Positions 43,167-51,257 of a DNA stretch of 64,000 nucleotides are shown here, in pieces. Positions within the stretch are counted from its first letter, which is position 1, and each line of letters opens with the position of its first letter. Below the pieces are notes generated by a model. That model ran no database searches. It was given only the letters and a program-made list of their open reading frames with translations, and was not told the DNA's origin. A program made the translations under genes and the position numbers. This DNA comes from an uncultured Dokdonella sp. Lineage in GTDB: Bacteria > Pseudomonadota > Gammaproteobacteria > Xanthomonadales > Rhodanobacteraceae. Location of the stretch: contig CAKSZY010000005.1 of assembly GCA_934526015.1 (NCBI GenBank), positions 1 to 64,000 of the forward strand, written 5' to 3'.

Positions 43167-43961
43167 TCAGTCGAAGCTGAACTCGAAAGCCACCGCATTG
43201 CGGCCGGGGTCGACCACCTCGAACACGATCGCCGCATTGGCGCCGGGCGCCAGGCCCTTGCGCAGGCCGGCCTCGTCGGCCACGTATTCCTGCGGCAGGA
43301 AGCGGCGCATGGCGATGCGCTGCTCGTCGAAATCCGACAGCGTCACCTGCACGGCCGGAAACGGCTGGGCGAAGTCGGCGGCGTTGTGCAGGGTGGCCGA
43401 AACGATCAGTGCGCCGGCCACCGACGGATGCGGGCGGATGTCGCGCGAGGCCAGTTCGAGCAGGCCGTCGTCGCGGCGCAGCGGCAGCGCGCAACCGAGC
43501 CGGTCGCAGGCGGCATCGAGCCACGGCCGGATGCGCGCATCATCGATCCAGTGCGCGCGTTCGGCCCAGGCGACCTGTCCGCCGAGGACCAGGGCGAGCA
43601 GCAGGCTGCCGGCGATCCAGCGACCGTTGCGGCGCGCCGCACGCGGGCGTGACGCACGCCGGGCGAACGCCGGCGCACTGCTGCCGTGGCCGCGGCGCGG
43701 GCGGTCCGCGGCGTCGACGAACAGCGAGCCCTGTCCGGGCGGCGTCGGCCGGAACACCGAATGGGTCAACTGCGGCGGCGCTTCCTGCTCGCTGTTGCGC
43801 TCGAGCGTGCCGATCGGCTCCGGCGGCAACTGCTCGCAGAGCGTGGTGAGCGCATCGAACAGCGCGCTGCAATGCCCGCACCGCATCCCGCCGCGCGCCG
43901 CGGCGAGGTCGCTGGCGCCGACCCGGTAGATGGTCAGGCATTCGGGGCATTGCGTGTACAT
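43167..43961 (-). CDS. Zinc-ribbon and DUF3426 membrane protein
   Basis: The 264-residue protein starts with an MJ0042-type zinc ribbon (MYTQCPECLTIYRVGASDLA, then MRCGHCSALFDAL), with four Cys in two CxxC pairs. A Pro/Arg-rich linker, one transmembrane helix (WIAGSLLLALVLGGQVAWAE, about residues 114-133) and a periplasmic DUF3426 domain follow (GALIVSATLHNAADFAQPFP and VTLSDFDEQRIAMRRFLPQE). The family is common between prmA and fis in beta- and gammaproteobacteria, and its function is unknown. A regulatory or assembly role linking cytosol and periplasm is a guess. Confidence 0.85.
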   Translation of the reverse strand: MYTQCPECLTIYRVGASDLAAARGGMRCGHCSALFDALTTLCEQLPPEPIGTLERNSEQEAPPQLTHSVFRPTPPGQGSLFVDAADRPRRGHGSSAPAFARRASRPRAARRNGRWIAGSLLLALVLGGQVAWAERAHWIDDARIRPWLDAACDRLGCALPLRRDDGLLELASRDIRPHPSVAGALIVSATLHNAADFAQPFPAVQVTLSDFDEQRIAMRRFLPQEYVADEAGLRKGLAPGANAAIVFEVVDPGRNAVAFEFSFD

Positions 43962-43981
43962 GCGCGCATTGTAGCGAGGAG

Positions 43982-44227
43982 CTGGGGACCAGGGGCTAGG
44001 GACTAGGGGCTAGGGGCTAGGGAGGGATTAGGGGCTAGGGACTAGGGATTAGGGGCTAGGGGCTAGGGGCTAGGGTTCGACAACCGGGTGCCATCGCGCT
44101 CGACAACGTGGTACAGCCTGCCTCTGTAGCACCATCGCAAACTTGTTCCGGTTCTCGAGTTTCGAGCCCTAGCCTCTAGTCCCTAGTCCCTAGTCCCTAG
44201 TCCCTAGTCCCTAGTCCCTAGCCCCTG
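43982..44227. repeat. G-rich heptamer palindromic repeat, copy E (core in reverse orientation)
   Basis: The left arm mixes GGGGCTA, GGGACTA and GGGATTA units. The right arm has six or more TAGTCCC units. The core holds CTGTAGCACCATCGCAAACT at 44124-44143, the reverse complement of the conserved segment of copies B and C with one change relative to B. AGGGTTCGA and TCGAGCCCT bound it. Its right arm provides the prmA stop codon. Confidence 0.88.
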
Positions 44228-45108
44228 ATCCCTGCGATACGCACCCAATCCTCGCGCTGCACGACCACGAGGTCGTCGAACCATTCCGCGTAGCGCGCGC
44301 ACAGTTCCGCGGCCTGGCCGGCGAGGATGCCGGACAGCACCAGCGCGCCGCCGGGTTTGACGCGGGTGGCGAACAGCGGTGCGAGTTCGTGCAGCGGTCC
44401 GGCGAGGATGTTGGCGAGCAGCACGTCGACCGGCGCGCCGTCGCCGTTGCCGGGTGCAGCCACGGTGATTTCCGCAGCGACGCCGTTGCGTGCGGCATTG
44501 TCGAGCGTGGCGAGCAGGGCCTGCGGATCGTTGTCGATGGCGAGCACGTGGCGCGCGCCGAGGCGCGCGGCGGCGATCGCCAGCACGCCGGAACCGCAGC
44601 CGTAGTCGATCACTTCGCGGTCTTCGAGCACGGCGCCGTCGAGCCATTCCAGGCACAGCGCCGTGGTCGGGTGGGTGCCGGTGCCGAAGGCGAGGCCGGG
44701 ATCGAGGCGCACGACCACGCGGCTGTCGTCGTCGGGCGGCTCGATGTTCCACGGATGGATCCACAGGCGCTCGCCGAAACGCATCGGCTGGAAGCGGTCC
44801 ATCCACACGCGCGTCCAGTCCTGTTCCTCGACCTCGCGGAAGCCGATCTGTTCCGGGGCGAGCTCGGGCAGGAACTCGCCGAGCACATGCACGAGTCCGT
44901 TGCGGTCGACGCCGTCCTCGAACAGCGCAGCCAGGGCGATGGTCGGCCACAACGGCGTCTCGCCGACCGCGGGTTCGAGGATCGCCTGTTCGTTGCCGGT
45001 GTCGGCATCGGCGTCGAGCAGGGTGATCGAGAGCGCGCCGACGTCCTCGAGCGCGGCCTCGACGGCGGCCTGCTGGTCGGGACGCAGGGTCAGCGTGAGT
45101 TCGAACAT
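44218..45108 (-). CDS. prmA: Ribosomal protein L11 methyltransferase
   Basis: PrmA trimethylates ribosomal protein L11. The 296-residue enzyme has the N-terminal substrate-recognition domain, then the family motif RLDPGLAFGTGTHPTTALCL, the SAM site VIDYGCGSGVLAIAAARLGA with VLAIDNDPQAL, and DVLLANILAGPLHELAPLFA, which carries the NxxA/P catalytic-type motif. It starts 14 bases after accC, as in the usual accB-accC-prmA order. The last residues (IAGIRG) and the TAG stop come from repeat copy E. Confidence 0.96.
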   Translation of the reverse strand: MFELTLTLRPDQQAAVEAALEDVGALSITLLDADADTGNEQAILEPAVGETPLWPTIALAALFEDGVDRNGLVHVLGEFLPELAPEQIGFREVEEQDWTRVWMDRFQPMRFGERLWIHPWNIEPPDDDSRVVVRLDPGLAFGTGTHPTTALCLEWLDGAVLEDREVIDYGCGSGVLAIAAARLGARHVLAIDNDPQALLATLDNAARNGVAAEITVAAPGNGDGAPVDVLLANILAGPLHELAPLFATRVKPGGALVLSGILAGQAAELCARYAEWFDDLVVVQREDWVRIAGIRG

Positions 45109-45122
45109 GGAATCGGGCCGGA

Positions 45123-46490
45123 TCAGCCGAGGCCGATGGCCTTCTCGCGCGCCTCGGCCATGCGCTTCTCGAGATAGTGGATGTTCATGCCGCCGGTCTG
45201 GAAGCCGGCGTCGGCCATGATGCGCTGCTGCAGCGACAGGTTGGTCTTCACTCCCTCGATGACGACCTCGGCGAGCGCATTGCGCATGCGCGCAACCGCG
45301 GTCGCGCGGTCGCGGCCGTGCACGATCAGCTTGCCGATCATCGAATCGTAGTTCGGCGGAATGCGGTAGCCGTCGTAGATGTGCGTGTCCATGCGCACGC
45401 CGGGACCGCCGGCGGCGAGGAAGCGCTTCACCGTGCCGGGGCTCGGCATGAAGCTGTCCGGGTCCTCGGCATTGATGCGGCATTCGATCGCGTGCCCGGT
45501 CAGGCGCACGTCCTGCTGGCGGATCGACAGCTTTTCGCCGGCGGCGATCAGCAACTGTTCGCGCACGAGGTCGATGCCGGTGATCATCTCGGTGACCGGA
45601 TGCTCGACCTGGATGCGCGTGTTCATCTCGATGAAGTAGAAGCGGCCGTCCTCGAACAGGAACTCGAAGGTGCCGGCGCCGCGATAGCCGATGCGCAGGC
45701 AGGCATCGACGCAGACGCGGCCGATCTCGGCGCGCAGTTCCTCGGTGATGCCGGGTGCGGGCGCTTCCTCGACGACCTTCTGGTGGCGCCGCTGCATCGA
45801 ACAGTCGCGCTCGCCGAGGTGGACGGCATTGCCCTGGCCGTCGGCGAGCACCTGGATCTCGACGTGGCGCGGATTCTCGAGGAATTTCTCCATGTAGACC
45901 TGGTCGTTGCCGAACGCGGCCTTGGCCTCGCTCTTGGTCATCGCCACCGCATTGGCCAGGTGCGCCTCGGTGTGCACGACGCGCATGCCGCGGCCACCGC
46001 CGCCGCCGGCCGCCTTGACGATGACCGGGTAACCGATGTCGCGGGCGATGCGCGTGTTCTCGGCGACGTCGTCGCCGAGCGGTCCGCCCGAGCCCGGCAC
46101 GCACGGCACGCCGGCCGCCTTCATCGCGCGGATCGCCTCGACCTTGTCGCCCATCATGCGGATCGTGTCCGCGCGCGGGCCGATGAAGATGAAGCCCGAC
46201 TGCTCGACGCGCTCGGCGAAATCGGCGTTTTCGGCGAGGAAGCCGTAGCCCGGATGGATGGCCTGCGCGTCGGTCACCTCGGCGGCGGCGATGATCGCCG
46301 GCACGTTGAGGTAGCTCTCGGCGGCCGGCCCCGGGCCGATGCACACCGACTCGTCGGCCATGCCGACGTGCTTGAGGTTGCGATCGACCGTCGAGTGCAC
46401 GGCCACCGTCTTGATGCCGAGCACATGGCAGGCGCGCAGGATGCGCAGCGCAATCTCGCCGCGGTTGGCGATGACGACTTTATCGAGCAT
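45123..46490 (-). CDS. accC: Acetyl-CoA carboxylase, biotin carboxylase subunit
   Basis: AccC carboxylates biotin on AccB with ATP and bicarbonate, the first step of fatty-acid synthesis. The 455-residue protein begins [20 protein letters not shown] and carries the ATP-grasp loop [20 protein letters not shown], the [20 protein letters not shown] segment, and the active-site [20 protein letters not shown]. Length and order are standard. Repeat copy F lies between it and accB, an unusual interruption within this otherwise tight operon. Confidence 0.98.
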   Translation of the reverse strand: MLDKVVIANRGEIALRILRACHVLGIKTVAVHSTVDRNLKHVGMADESVCIGPGPAAESYLNVPAIIAAAEVTDAQAIHPGYGFLAENADFAERVEQSGFIFIGPRADTIRMMGDKVEAIRAMKAAGVPCVPGSGGPLGDDVAENTRIARDIGYPVIVKAAGGGGGRGMRVVHTEAHLANAVAMTKSEAKAAFGNDQVYMEKFLENPRHVEIQVLADGQGNAVHLGERDCSMQRRHQKVVEEAPAPGITEELRAEIGRVCVDACLRIGYRGAGTFEFLFEDGRFYFIEMNTRIQVEHPVTEMITGIDLVREQLLIAAGEKLSIRQQDVRLTGHAIECRINAEDPDSFMPSPGTVKRFLAAGGPGVRMDTHIYDGYRIPPNYDSMIGKLIVHGRDRATAVARMRNALAEVVIEGVKTNLSLQQRIMADAGFQTGGMNIHYLEKRMAEAREKAIGLG

Positions 46491-46508
46491 GGGAAGGCGC
46501 CTGGTGCA

Positions 46509-46668
46509 TGGGGGCTGGGGATCAGGGGCTAGGGGCTAGGGACTAGGGGCTAGTGGCCAGGGCACATGGATGGAGGCTTTCGCCAGACTCGGAACTTCTT
46601 TGTGAACCAACGTCGCGATTTTCGCGCCCTGACCACTAGTCCCTGGCCCCTATCCCCCAGCCCCTCGC
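46509..46668. repeat. G-rich heptamer palindromic repeat, copy F (second core subtype)
   Basis: Short arms of GGGGCTA/GGGACTA and TAGTCCC/TATCCCC units flank an 80 bp core. The core contains CGTCGCGATTTTCGCGCCCT at 46611-46630, related to copy D. It sits in the accB-accC junction, 10 bases past the accB stop. It does not supply that stop. Confidence 0.8.
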
Positions 46669-46677
46669 TCTCAAGCA

Positions 46678-47148
46678 TCAGCCGATGACGAACAGGGGTT
46701 CATCGAACTCGACCGGATTGCCGGTTTGCACGAGCACGGCGAGGACGGTGCCGGAGACGTCGGCTTCGATCTGGTTGAACATCTTCATCGCCTCGATGAT
46801 GCCGAGGGTGTCGCCCGCCTTGACGGCCTGGCCGACCTTGACGAATGGCGGCGCCTCGGGATTCGGCGAGGCGTAGAAGGTGCCGACCATCGGCGAGCGC
46901 ACGGTGTGGCCCTCGGGAGTGCCGGGTTGCGCCGCGCTGGCCGGGGCCTGCGCTTCGACGCTGCGCTCGACCGCGCGCGGGGCCTCCACCTGCACGTGTG
47001 CGGCGGGCGCCGACGGCGCATAGCTCGGCGCCATGCCTTTCGGGAAGCGCGACAGGCGCACGATCTCCTCGCCTTCCTTGATCTCGAGTTCGGCGAGGTT
47101 CGACTCTTCGAGCAGATCGATCAGCTTCTTGATCTTGCGCAGGTCCAT
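46678..47148 (-). CDS. accB: Acetyl-CoA carboxylase biotin carboxyl carrier protein
   Basis: The 156-residue carrier has an N-terminal helical region ([20 protein letters not shown]), a Pro/Ala-rich linker and a C-terminal biotinyl domain ([20 protein letters not shown], then [20 protein letters not shown]). The Lys of EAMKM is biotinylated. It partners with AccC and the carboxyltransferase in the cytosol. It follows aroQ by 49 bases with AAAGAGACC before the ATG. Confidence 0.97.
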   Translation of the reverse strand: MDLRKIKKLIDLLEESNLAELEIKEGEEIVRLSRFPKGMAPSYAPSAPAAHVQVEAPRAVERSVEAQAPASAAQPGTPEGHTVRSPMVGTFYASPNPEAPPFVKVGQAVKAGDTLGIIEAMKMFNQIEADVSGTVLAVLVQTGNPVEFDEPLFVIG

Positions 47149-47197
47149 GGAGGGTCTCTTTGCAGGTTGGTTGCCCCGCGGACGGGGCAGGATTCGG

Positions 47198-47644
47198 TCA
47201 GCCGCCGCGCTCGAGGCGCTGGATCGCCGCGGTCAGCGCCAGCCCGTAGCCGATCGGCCCGAGCCCGCAGATCACGCCGACGGCGAGGTCGCTGAGATAA
47301 CTGTGGTGGCGGAACGCTTCGCGCGCGTGGATGTTGGAGAGATGCACTTCGATGAACGGCACCGCCACCGCGGCGAAGGCGTCGCGCAGGGCGATGCTGG
47401 TGTGGGTGAACGCGCCGGGGTTGATCAGGATGAAGTCGACACCGTCCGCCGGCGCACGCTGCACGCGCCCGACCAGGTCGTGTTCGGCGTTCGACTGGAA
47501 GCTCTCGAGCCGGTGCCCGGCCGCACTGGCCCGCGCGGCGAGGTCGCTGTCGATGTCGGCGAGGGTGGCGCGGCCGTAGATCTCCGGCTCGCGCGCGCCG
47601 AGCAGGTTGAGGTTCGGTCCGTGGAGGACGAGGATCGAGGCCAA
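47198..47644 (-). CDS. aroQ: Type II 3-dehydroquinate dehydratase
   Basis: AroQ converts 3-dehydroquinate to 3-dehydroshikimate in the shikimate pathway. The 148-residue protein starts [20 protein letters not shown] and has the [34 protein letters not shown] and [20 protein letters not shown] signatures, with the catalytic Tyr in EIYGRATL. The start appears to be TTG at 47642-47644, preceded by GGAG five bases away; no ATG or GTG in frame fits the conserved N-terminus. The aroQ-accB-accC order is classical in gammaproteobacteria. Confidence 0.96.
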   Translation of the reverse strand: MASILVLHGPNLNLLGAREPEIYGRATLADIDSDLAARASAAGHRLESFQSNAEHDLVGRVQRAPADGVDFILINPGAFTHTSIALRDAFAAVAVPFIEVHLSNIHAREAFRHHSYLSDLAVGVICGLGPIGYGLALTAAIQRLERGG

Positions 47645-47827
47645 GACGACTCCGCTGCAGCGGCCGGAACGGCGGGTTCAAACGGCGGCGTAGTGTCAGT
47701 CAACGCGCCGACCGTGTCCAGTTCGGCGACGTTCGGCGAAATTGCGGCCCCGGCACCTTCCGGTACGACAGCCGGCGGGCGGGAATCCGCACACGCCGGG
47801 GCGCGCATCGAGGGCGCGCACGGTCGC

Positions 47828-48880
47828 TCAGCCGGCCAGGCTCGCGCAGTCGATCACGAAGCGGTAGCGCACGTCGCCCCGGATGACGCGTTCCCAGGCC
47901 TCGTTGATCTGCGTGATCGGGATCCGTTCGATGTCGGAGGCGACGCCGTGTTCGGCGCAGAAGTCGAGCATTTCCTGGGTCTCGCGGATGCCGCCGATCA
48001 GCGAGCCGACCAGACGGCGGCGACCCATGATGAGCGGGGCGGCGGCCAGCGGCACCGGCTGGTCCGGCATGCCGACGAGGATCATCGTGCCGTCGTGGCG
48101 CAGCAGGTTGAGGCAGGCGTTGTAGTCGTGCGGCGCCGAGACGGTGTCGAGGATGAAGTCGAACTGGCCGGCCAGGCGCTTGAAGGTGTCCTTGTCGGAG
48201 GTCGCCGCGAAGTCGTCGGCGCCGAGGCGCCGGGCATCGTCGCGCTTCGACGGCGAGGTACTCAGCACGGTCACCTTCGCGCCCATCGCCTTGGCAATCT
48301 TGACGCCCATGTGGCCGAGGCCGCCGAGGCCGACCACGGCGACGCGGTCGCCGGCCTCGACGCCGAAGTGGCGCAGCGGCGAGTAGGTGGTGATGCCGGC
48401 GCACAGCAGGGGTGCGGCACGATCGAGCGGAATCGCGTCCGGCACGCGCAGCACGTAGGCCTGGTCGACGACGATGCGCGTCGAGTAGCCGCCCCAGGTC
48501 GGCGTGCGGCCGTCGCGCTCGTGGCTGTTGTAGGTCGCCACCATGCCCTGCGTGCAGTACTGCTCCTCGCCCTCGCGGCAGGCTGCGCATTCGCGGCAGG
48601 AATCGACGAAGCAGCCGACGCCGACCGCATCGCCGGCCCGGAAACGGGTGACCGCGCTGCCGGTGGCGGCGACATGACCGACGATCTCGTGGCCCGGCAC
48701 CATCGGGAAGATGCCGCCGCCCCATTCGCCGCGCGCCTGGTGGATGTCCGAATGGCAGACCCCGCAATAGCGGATGTCGATGACGACATCGGCCGGCCCG
48801 GGTTCGCGCCGGTGGATCCGGAAAGGGGCCAGCGCGGCGCGGGCTTCGCTCGCGGCATAGGCGGGGACGGTCTGGGACAT
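47828..48880 (-). CDS. Zinc-dependent NAD(P) alcohol dehydrogenase
   Basis: The 350-residue medium-chain dehydrogenase has catalytic zinc ligands in [14 protein letters not shown] and PGHEIVG, a structural-zinc loop [15 protein letters not shown], and the Rossmann segment [20 protein letters not shown]. The CGVCHSD and [15 protein letters not shown] pattern with MVATYNS is that of the YahK/AdhC group, which reduces a wide range of aldehydes, often with NADPH. It is cytosolic. It follows aroQ on the minus strand, but a 183 bp gap makes a shared transcript uncertain. The ATG at 48878-48880 has GGAGCC upstream. Confidence 0.93.
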   Translation of the reverse strand: MSQTVPAYAASEARAALAPFRIHRREPGPADVVIDIRYCGVCHSDIHQARGEWGGGIFPMVPGHEIVGHVAATGSAVTRFRAGDAVGVGCFVDSCRECAACREGEEQYCTQGMVATYNSHERDGRTPTWGGYSTRIVVDQAYVLRVPDAIPLDRAAPLLCAGITTYSPLRHFGVEAGDRVAVVGLGGLGHMGVKIAKAMGAKVTVLSTSPSKRDDARRLGADDFAATSDKDTFKRLAGQFDFILDTVSAPHDYNACLNLLRHDGTMILVGMPDQPVPLAAAPLIMGRRRLVGSLIGGIRETQEMLDFCAEHGVASDIERIPITQINEAWERVIRGDVRYRFVIDCASLAG

Positions 48881-49146
48881 GGGCAGGCTCCGGGCGGTGG
48901 CGGTCGCCGGATGATCGGCGCGGCCGGTGGGTACAGCAGAACCCATGCGCGTGCGTTCGGCAAGGTGGCACGCGCCATGCGCGCCCGGCGCCGGATCGGC
49001 GCCGGCACAAACGTCAAACATCCTGAATCCGGGGATTTTCCGCGGCCGCAGGCCGGATGTGGCAGGCCGCTTGCATCGCTGTGCGGGTCGCGTCTTCCTG
49101 TCCCTCCGGCCGGAGCGGCGGCGCGTCGAGGACCCCCGAGCCCGTG

Positions 49147-50133
49147 ATGGCCGATTCACCGAAGTTCCCTGCCGCCCCGGGCGCCGCCGATCCGCCGGGC
49201 CGGAACCGCCCGGATGTCGGCATCCAGCTCGCGATCGGCAGCCTGGCGATGGCCGAGCGGAAGCTCGTGCGCGCCATGCTCGGCCTCCTGGCGACCCGCC
49301 TCGGCGCGTATTTCCGCACCTGCGATGCGCGCGAAGCCGAGGTCATCCTGGAGCCCGATCCCGAAGGCGACGCCGGATTCCTCCTGCGCGCGCAAGGCGC
49401 CGCTGCCGGGACATGCGTGCGGTTGGCGCAGCCGCTGCGGCTGGGTGCGCTGGCCGCCGGCCTCAATGCGATGGCCGATGCGCTGCGCCCGCCGCAAGCG
49501 GTTGCTGCCGCCGCGGCGCCGGGCCCCGGTCTCGCCGGCGAACTCGCCTGCGCGCCGACACGGCCGCGGCGCCTGCAGGGCGCATGGGGCGAATGTGTGC
49601 AGTCGCCGGATTGCGAAGTGATCGCCTTCGACCGGCCGCTGGACGCGATCGCCCGCGCCCTGGCCGAGGATGCCCGCGTGCAGCATGCCGCGACGATCAG
49701 CGCGGAGATCGCCGAGACCCTGCGCGCCGCTGCCGCGGTCCGCCTGCGTGCCGACGAGGTCGACTGGCTGTGTGGACCGGATGCCGGATTCGAACGCGAG
49801 GTCGCGGTCAAGCTCGCCCATCCGGATGCGTTCCTGCGCCTCGCGAGCTGGCCGAACCTGGCGCGCCTGCCCGATCATCGGCGCTGGATCGGCCTGTTCG
49901 CGCGCCTGCAGCGCGGCGCGCCGATGGCGGCGGCGCTCGACACCGCGGCGGTCGAAGGGCTCGCCGAGTCCGCCGTGCGCCGCGCCATGTACCGGATGCT
50001 GCAACGCGGCCACCTGCAACTCGAGTTGCGTCCGCGGGTGCCGCCGGCGCGTCGGGAGCCGGCGGAAATTCCGTCGCCGTCGTTCATGCAGCATCTTCGC
50101 CAGCGCCTCCACCAGCTCGGGGAGTCGCCGTGA
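49147..50133 (+). CDS. Conserved-type hypothetical protein paired with a degenerate GTPase
   Basis: The 328-residue protein has no signal peptide or transmembrane segment. Its C-terminal half reads like helical winged-helix repeats ([40 protein letters not shown] and [16 protein letters not shown]), similar to the DUF4388-type partners found beside MglA-like GTPases. The N-terminal half contains [20 protein letters not shown] and is not recognised. Its last codons overlap the next gene (GTGA), so the pair is translationally coupled. I do not assign a function. A role as scaffold or effector for the following GTPase-like protein is inferred from the pairing only. Confidence 0.6.
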   Translation: MADSPKFPAAPGAADPPGRNRPDVGIQLAIGSLAMAERKLVRAMLGLLATRLGAYFRTCDAREAEVILEPDPEGDAGFLLRAQGAAAGTCVRLAQPLRLGALAAGLNAMADALRPPQAVAAAAAPGPGLAGELACAPTRPRRLQGAWGECVQSPDCEVIAFDRPLDAIARALAEDARVQHAATISAEIAETLRAAAAVRLRADEVDWLCGPDAGFEREVAVKLAHPDAFLRLASWPNLARLPDHRRWIGLFARLQRGAPMAAALDTAAVEGLAESAVRRAMYRMLQRGHLQLELRPRVPPARREPAEIPSPSFMQHLRQRLHQLGESP

Positions 50134-50675
50134 ACGAACACGCCCTGCTGTTCGTCGACACCGGGTCCGACGGCACGGCGGCGCCGCTGCGTGCGGTCGG
50201 CGGATCCGCGCCGGACACCCTGTGCGTGCGCACCGCCGTCGTCGCCGGCGCGGCGCCGGCATTCGTCGAATGCACGCAATTGATCCTCGCCGACGACGAC
50301 GTGCTGCACCTGTACGGCGTGTCCGCGCAGGAATGCTTCGAACGCGTGCGGCCGCTCGTCGGCGATGCGGTGATGGGCGTGGTGATCGTCGTCGACGACA
50401 CCCGCCCGGATGCGCTGGCCGCGCTGGACGACGGCCTGGTCCGTTTCGCCGCGCTGGTCGCCGAGGTTCCGCTCATCGTCGGCATCTGCCGCTTGCGTGC
50501 CGCGGGCGCAAGCGGCCTCGACGAATACGCACGCCATCTCGCCGGCCGCGGTCTCGATGCGGCCGTGGTCGCGATCGATCCCTGCGCGCGCGAGGATGTG
50601 CTCTACCTGGTCAACATGATGGTCGCCCTGGTCGACAGCGCCCAGGCCGACGGAGCGCGACCCGGCGCGGCCTGA
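50130..50675 (+). CDS. MglA/Arf-like GTPase homologue lacking the P-loop
   Basis: The 181-residue protein matches the bacterial small-GTPase family across its length. VLHLYGVSAQECFERVRPLV corresponds to the switch II 'v.LyGtpGQeRF' block, then come GVVIVVDDTRPDALAALDDG, VPLIVGICRLRAAG (the place of the N/TKxD motif) and AVVAIDPCAREDVLYLVNMM. Where functional relatives carry GxxGxGKT, this protein reads FVDTGSDGTAAPLRAVGG, so the Lys and Thr that bind phosphate are missing. The Gly and Gln of DxxGQ are also changed. I infer a pseudo-GTPase. It is coupled to the upstream gene by a 4-base overlap, and 12 bases separate it from a convergent thioredoxin gene. Confidence 0.7.
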   Translation: MNEHALLFVDTGSDGTAAPLRAVGGSAPDTLCVRTAVVAGAAPAFVECTQLILADDDVLHLYGVSAQECFERVRPLVGDAVMGVVIVVDDTRPDALAALDDGLVRFAALVAEVPLIVGICRLRAAGASGLDEYARHLAGRGLDAAVVAIDPCAREDVLYLVNMMVALVDSAQADGARPGAA

Positions 50676-50687
50676 GCCGCCGGCGCG

Positions 50688-51254
50688 TTACAGGTGCGGT
50701 GCCAGCCAGCGCTCCAGCCCGGCCTCGTCGAAGTTGCCGACGCGGCTGGCGAGGATGCGGCCGTCGCGGCCGATCAGCACGTTGAACGGCAGCACGCTGC
50801 GGGTGTTGCCGAAACGCAGCGAGACATCGGGCGATGCGCCCGGCGCATCGATGAGGATCGCGTAGTCGACCGGATGCCGGTCGAGGAAGGCGAGCGCGGG
50901 TTCGGCATCCTCGGCGGCGACGCCGATCACCGCCAGACCCTTGTCGGCGTGTCGCGTCTGGGCGCGGTCGAGCAGCGGCATCTCTTCGCGGCAGGGTCCG
51001 CACCAGCTGGCCCAGAAGTTGAGCAGCACCAGCCGGCCGTCCCATTCCGACAGGCGGCGCTGCCGGCCTTCGCGGTCGGGCAGGACGACATCCTCGCGCA
51101 GGTCGCCGATGGCGAGCGTGGCCGCGGGTGCGGTGACCGTCACTCCCGGTGCCGGCGCGGCCGGGCGCAACCACAGGCTCAAGCCGAGGCCGCCCAGCGC
51201 ACCGGCCATGGCGAGGACGACGATCAGCAGGGTGCCGCGATCCGGCAGGGCCAT
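50688..51254 (-). CDS. TlpA/ResA-type membrane-anchored thioredoxin
   Basis: The 188-residue protein has an N-terminal membrane anchor (LLIVVLAMAGALGGLGLSLW) and a periplasmic thioredoxin domain with the active site LLNFWASWCGPCREEMPLLD. It also shows the TlpA-type insertion (AVIGVAAEDAEPALAFLDRH) and a cis-Pro region (SVLPFNVLIGRDG). It should reduce disulfides in the periplasm using electrons from DsbD, whose gene ends 3 bases upstream on the same strand. Confidence 0.92.
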   Translation of the reverse strand: MALPDRGTLLIVVLAMAGALGGLGLSLWLRPAAPAPGVTVTAPAATLAIGDLREDVVLPDREGRQRRLSEWDGRLVLLNFWASWCGPCREEMPLLDRAQTRHADKGLAVIGVAAEDAEPALAFLDRHPVDYAILIDAPGASPDVSLRFGNTRSVLPFNVLIGRDGRILASRVGNFDEAGLERWLAPHL

Positions 51255-51257
51255 CGG

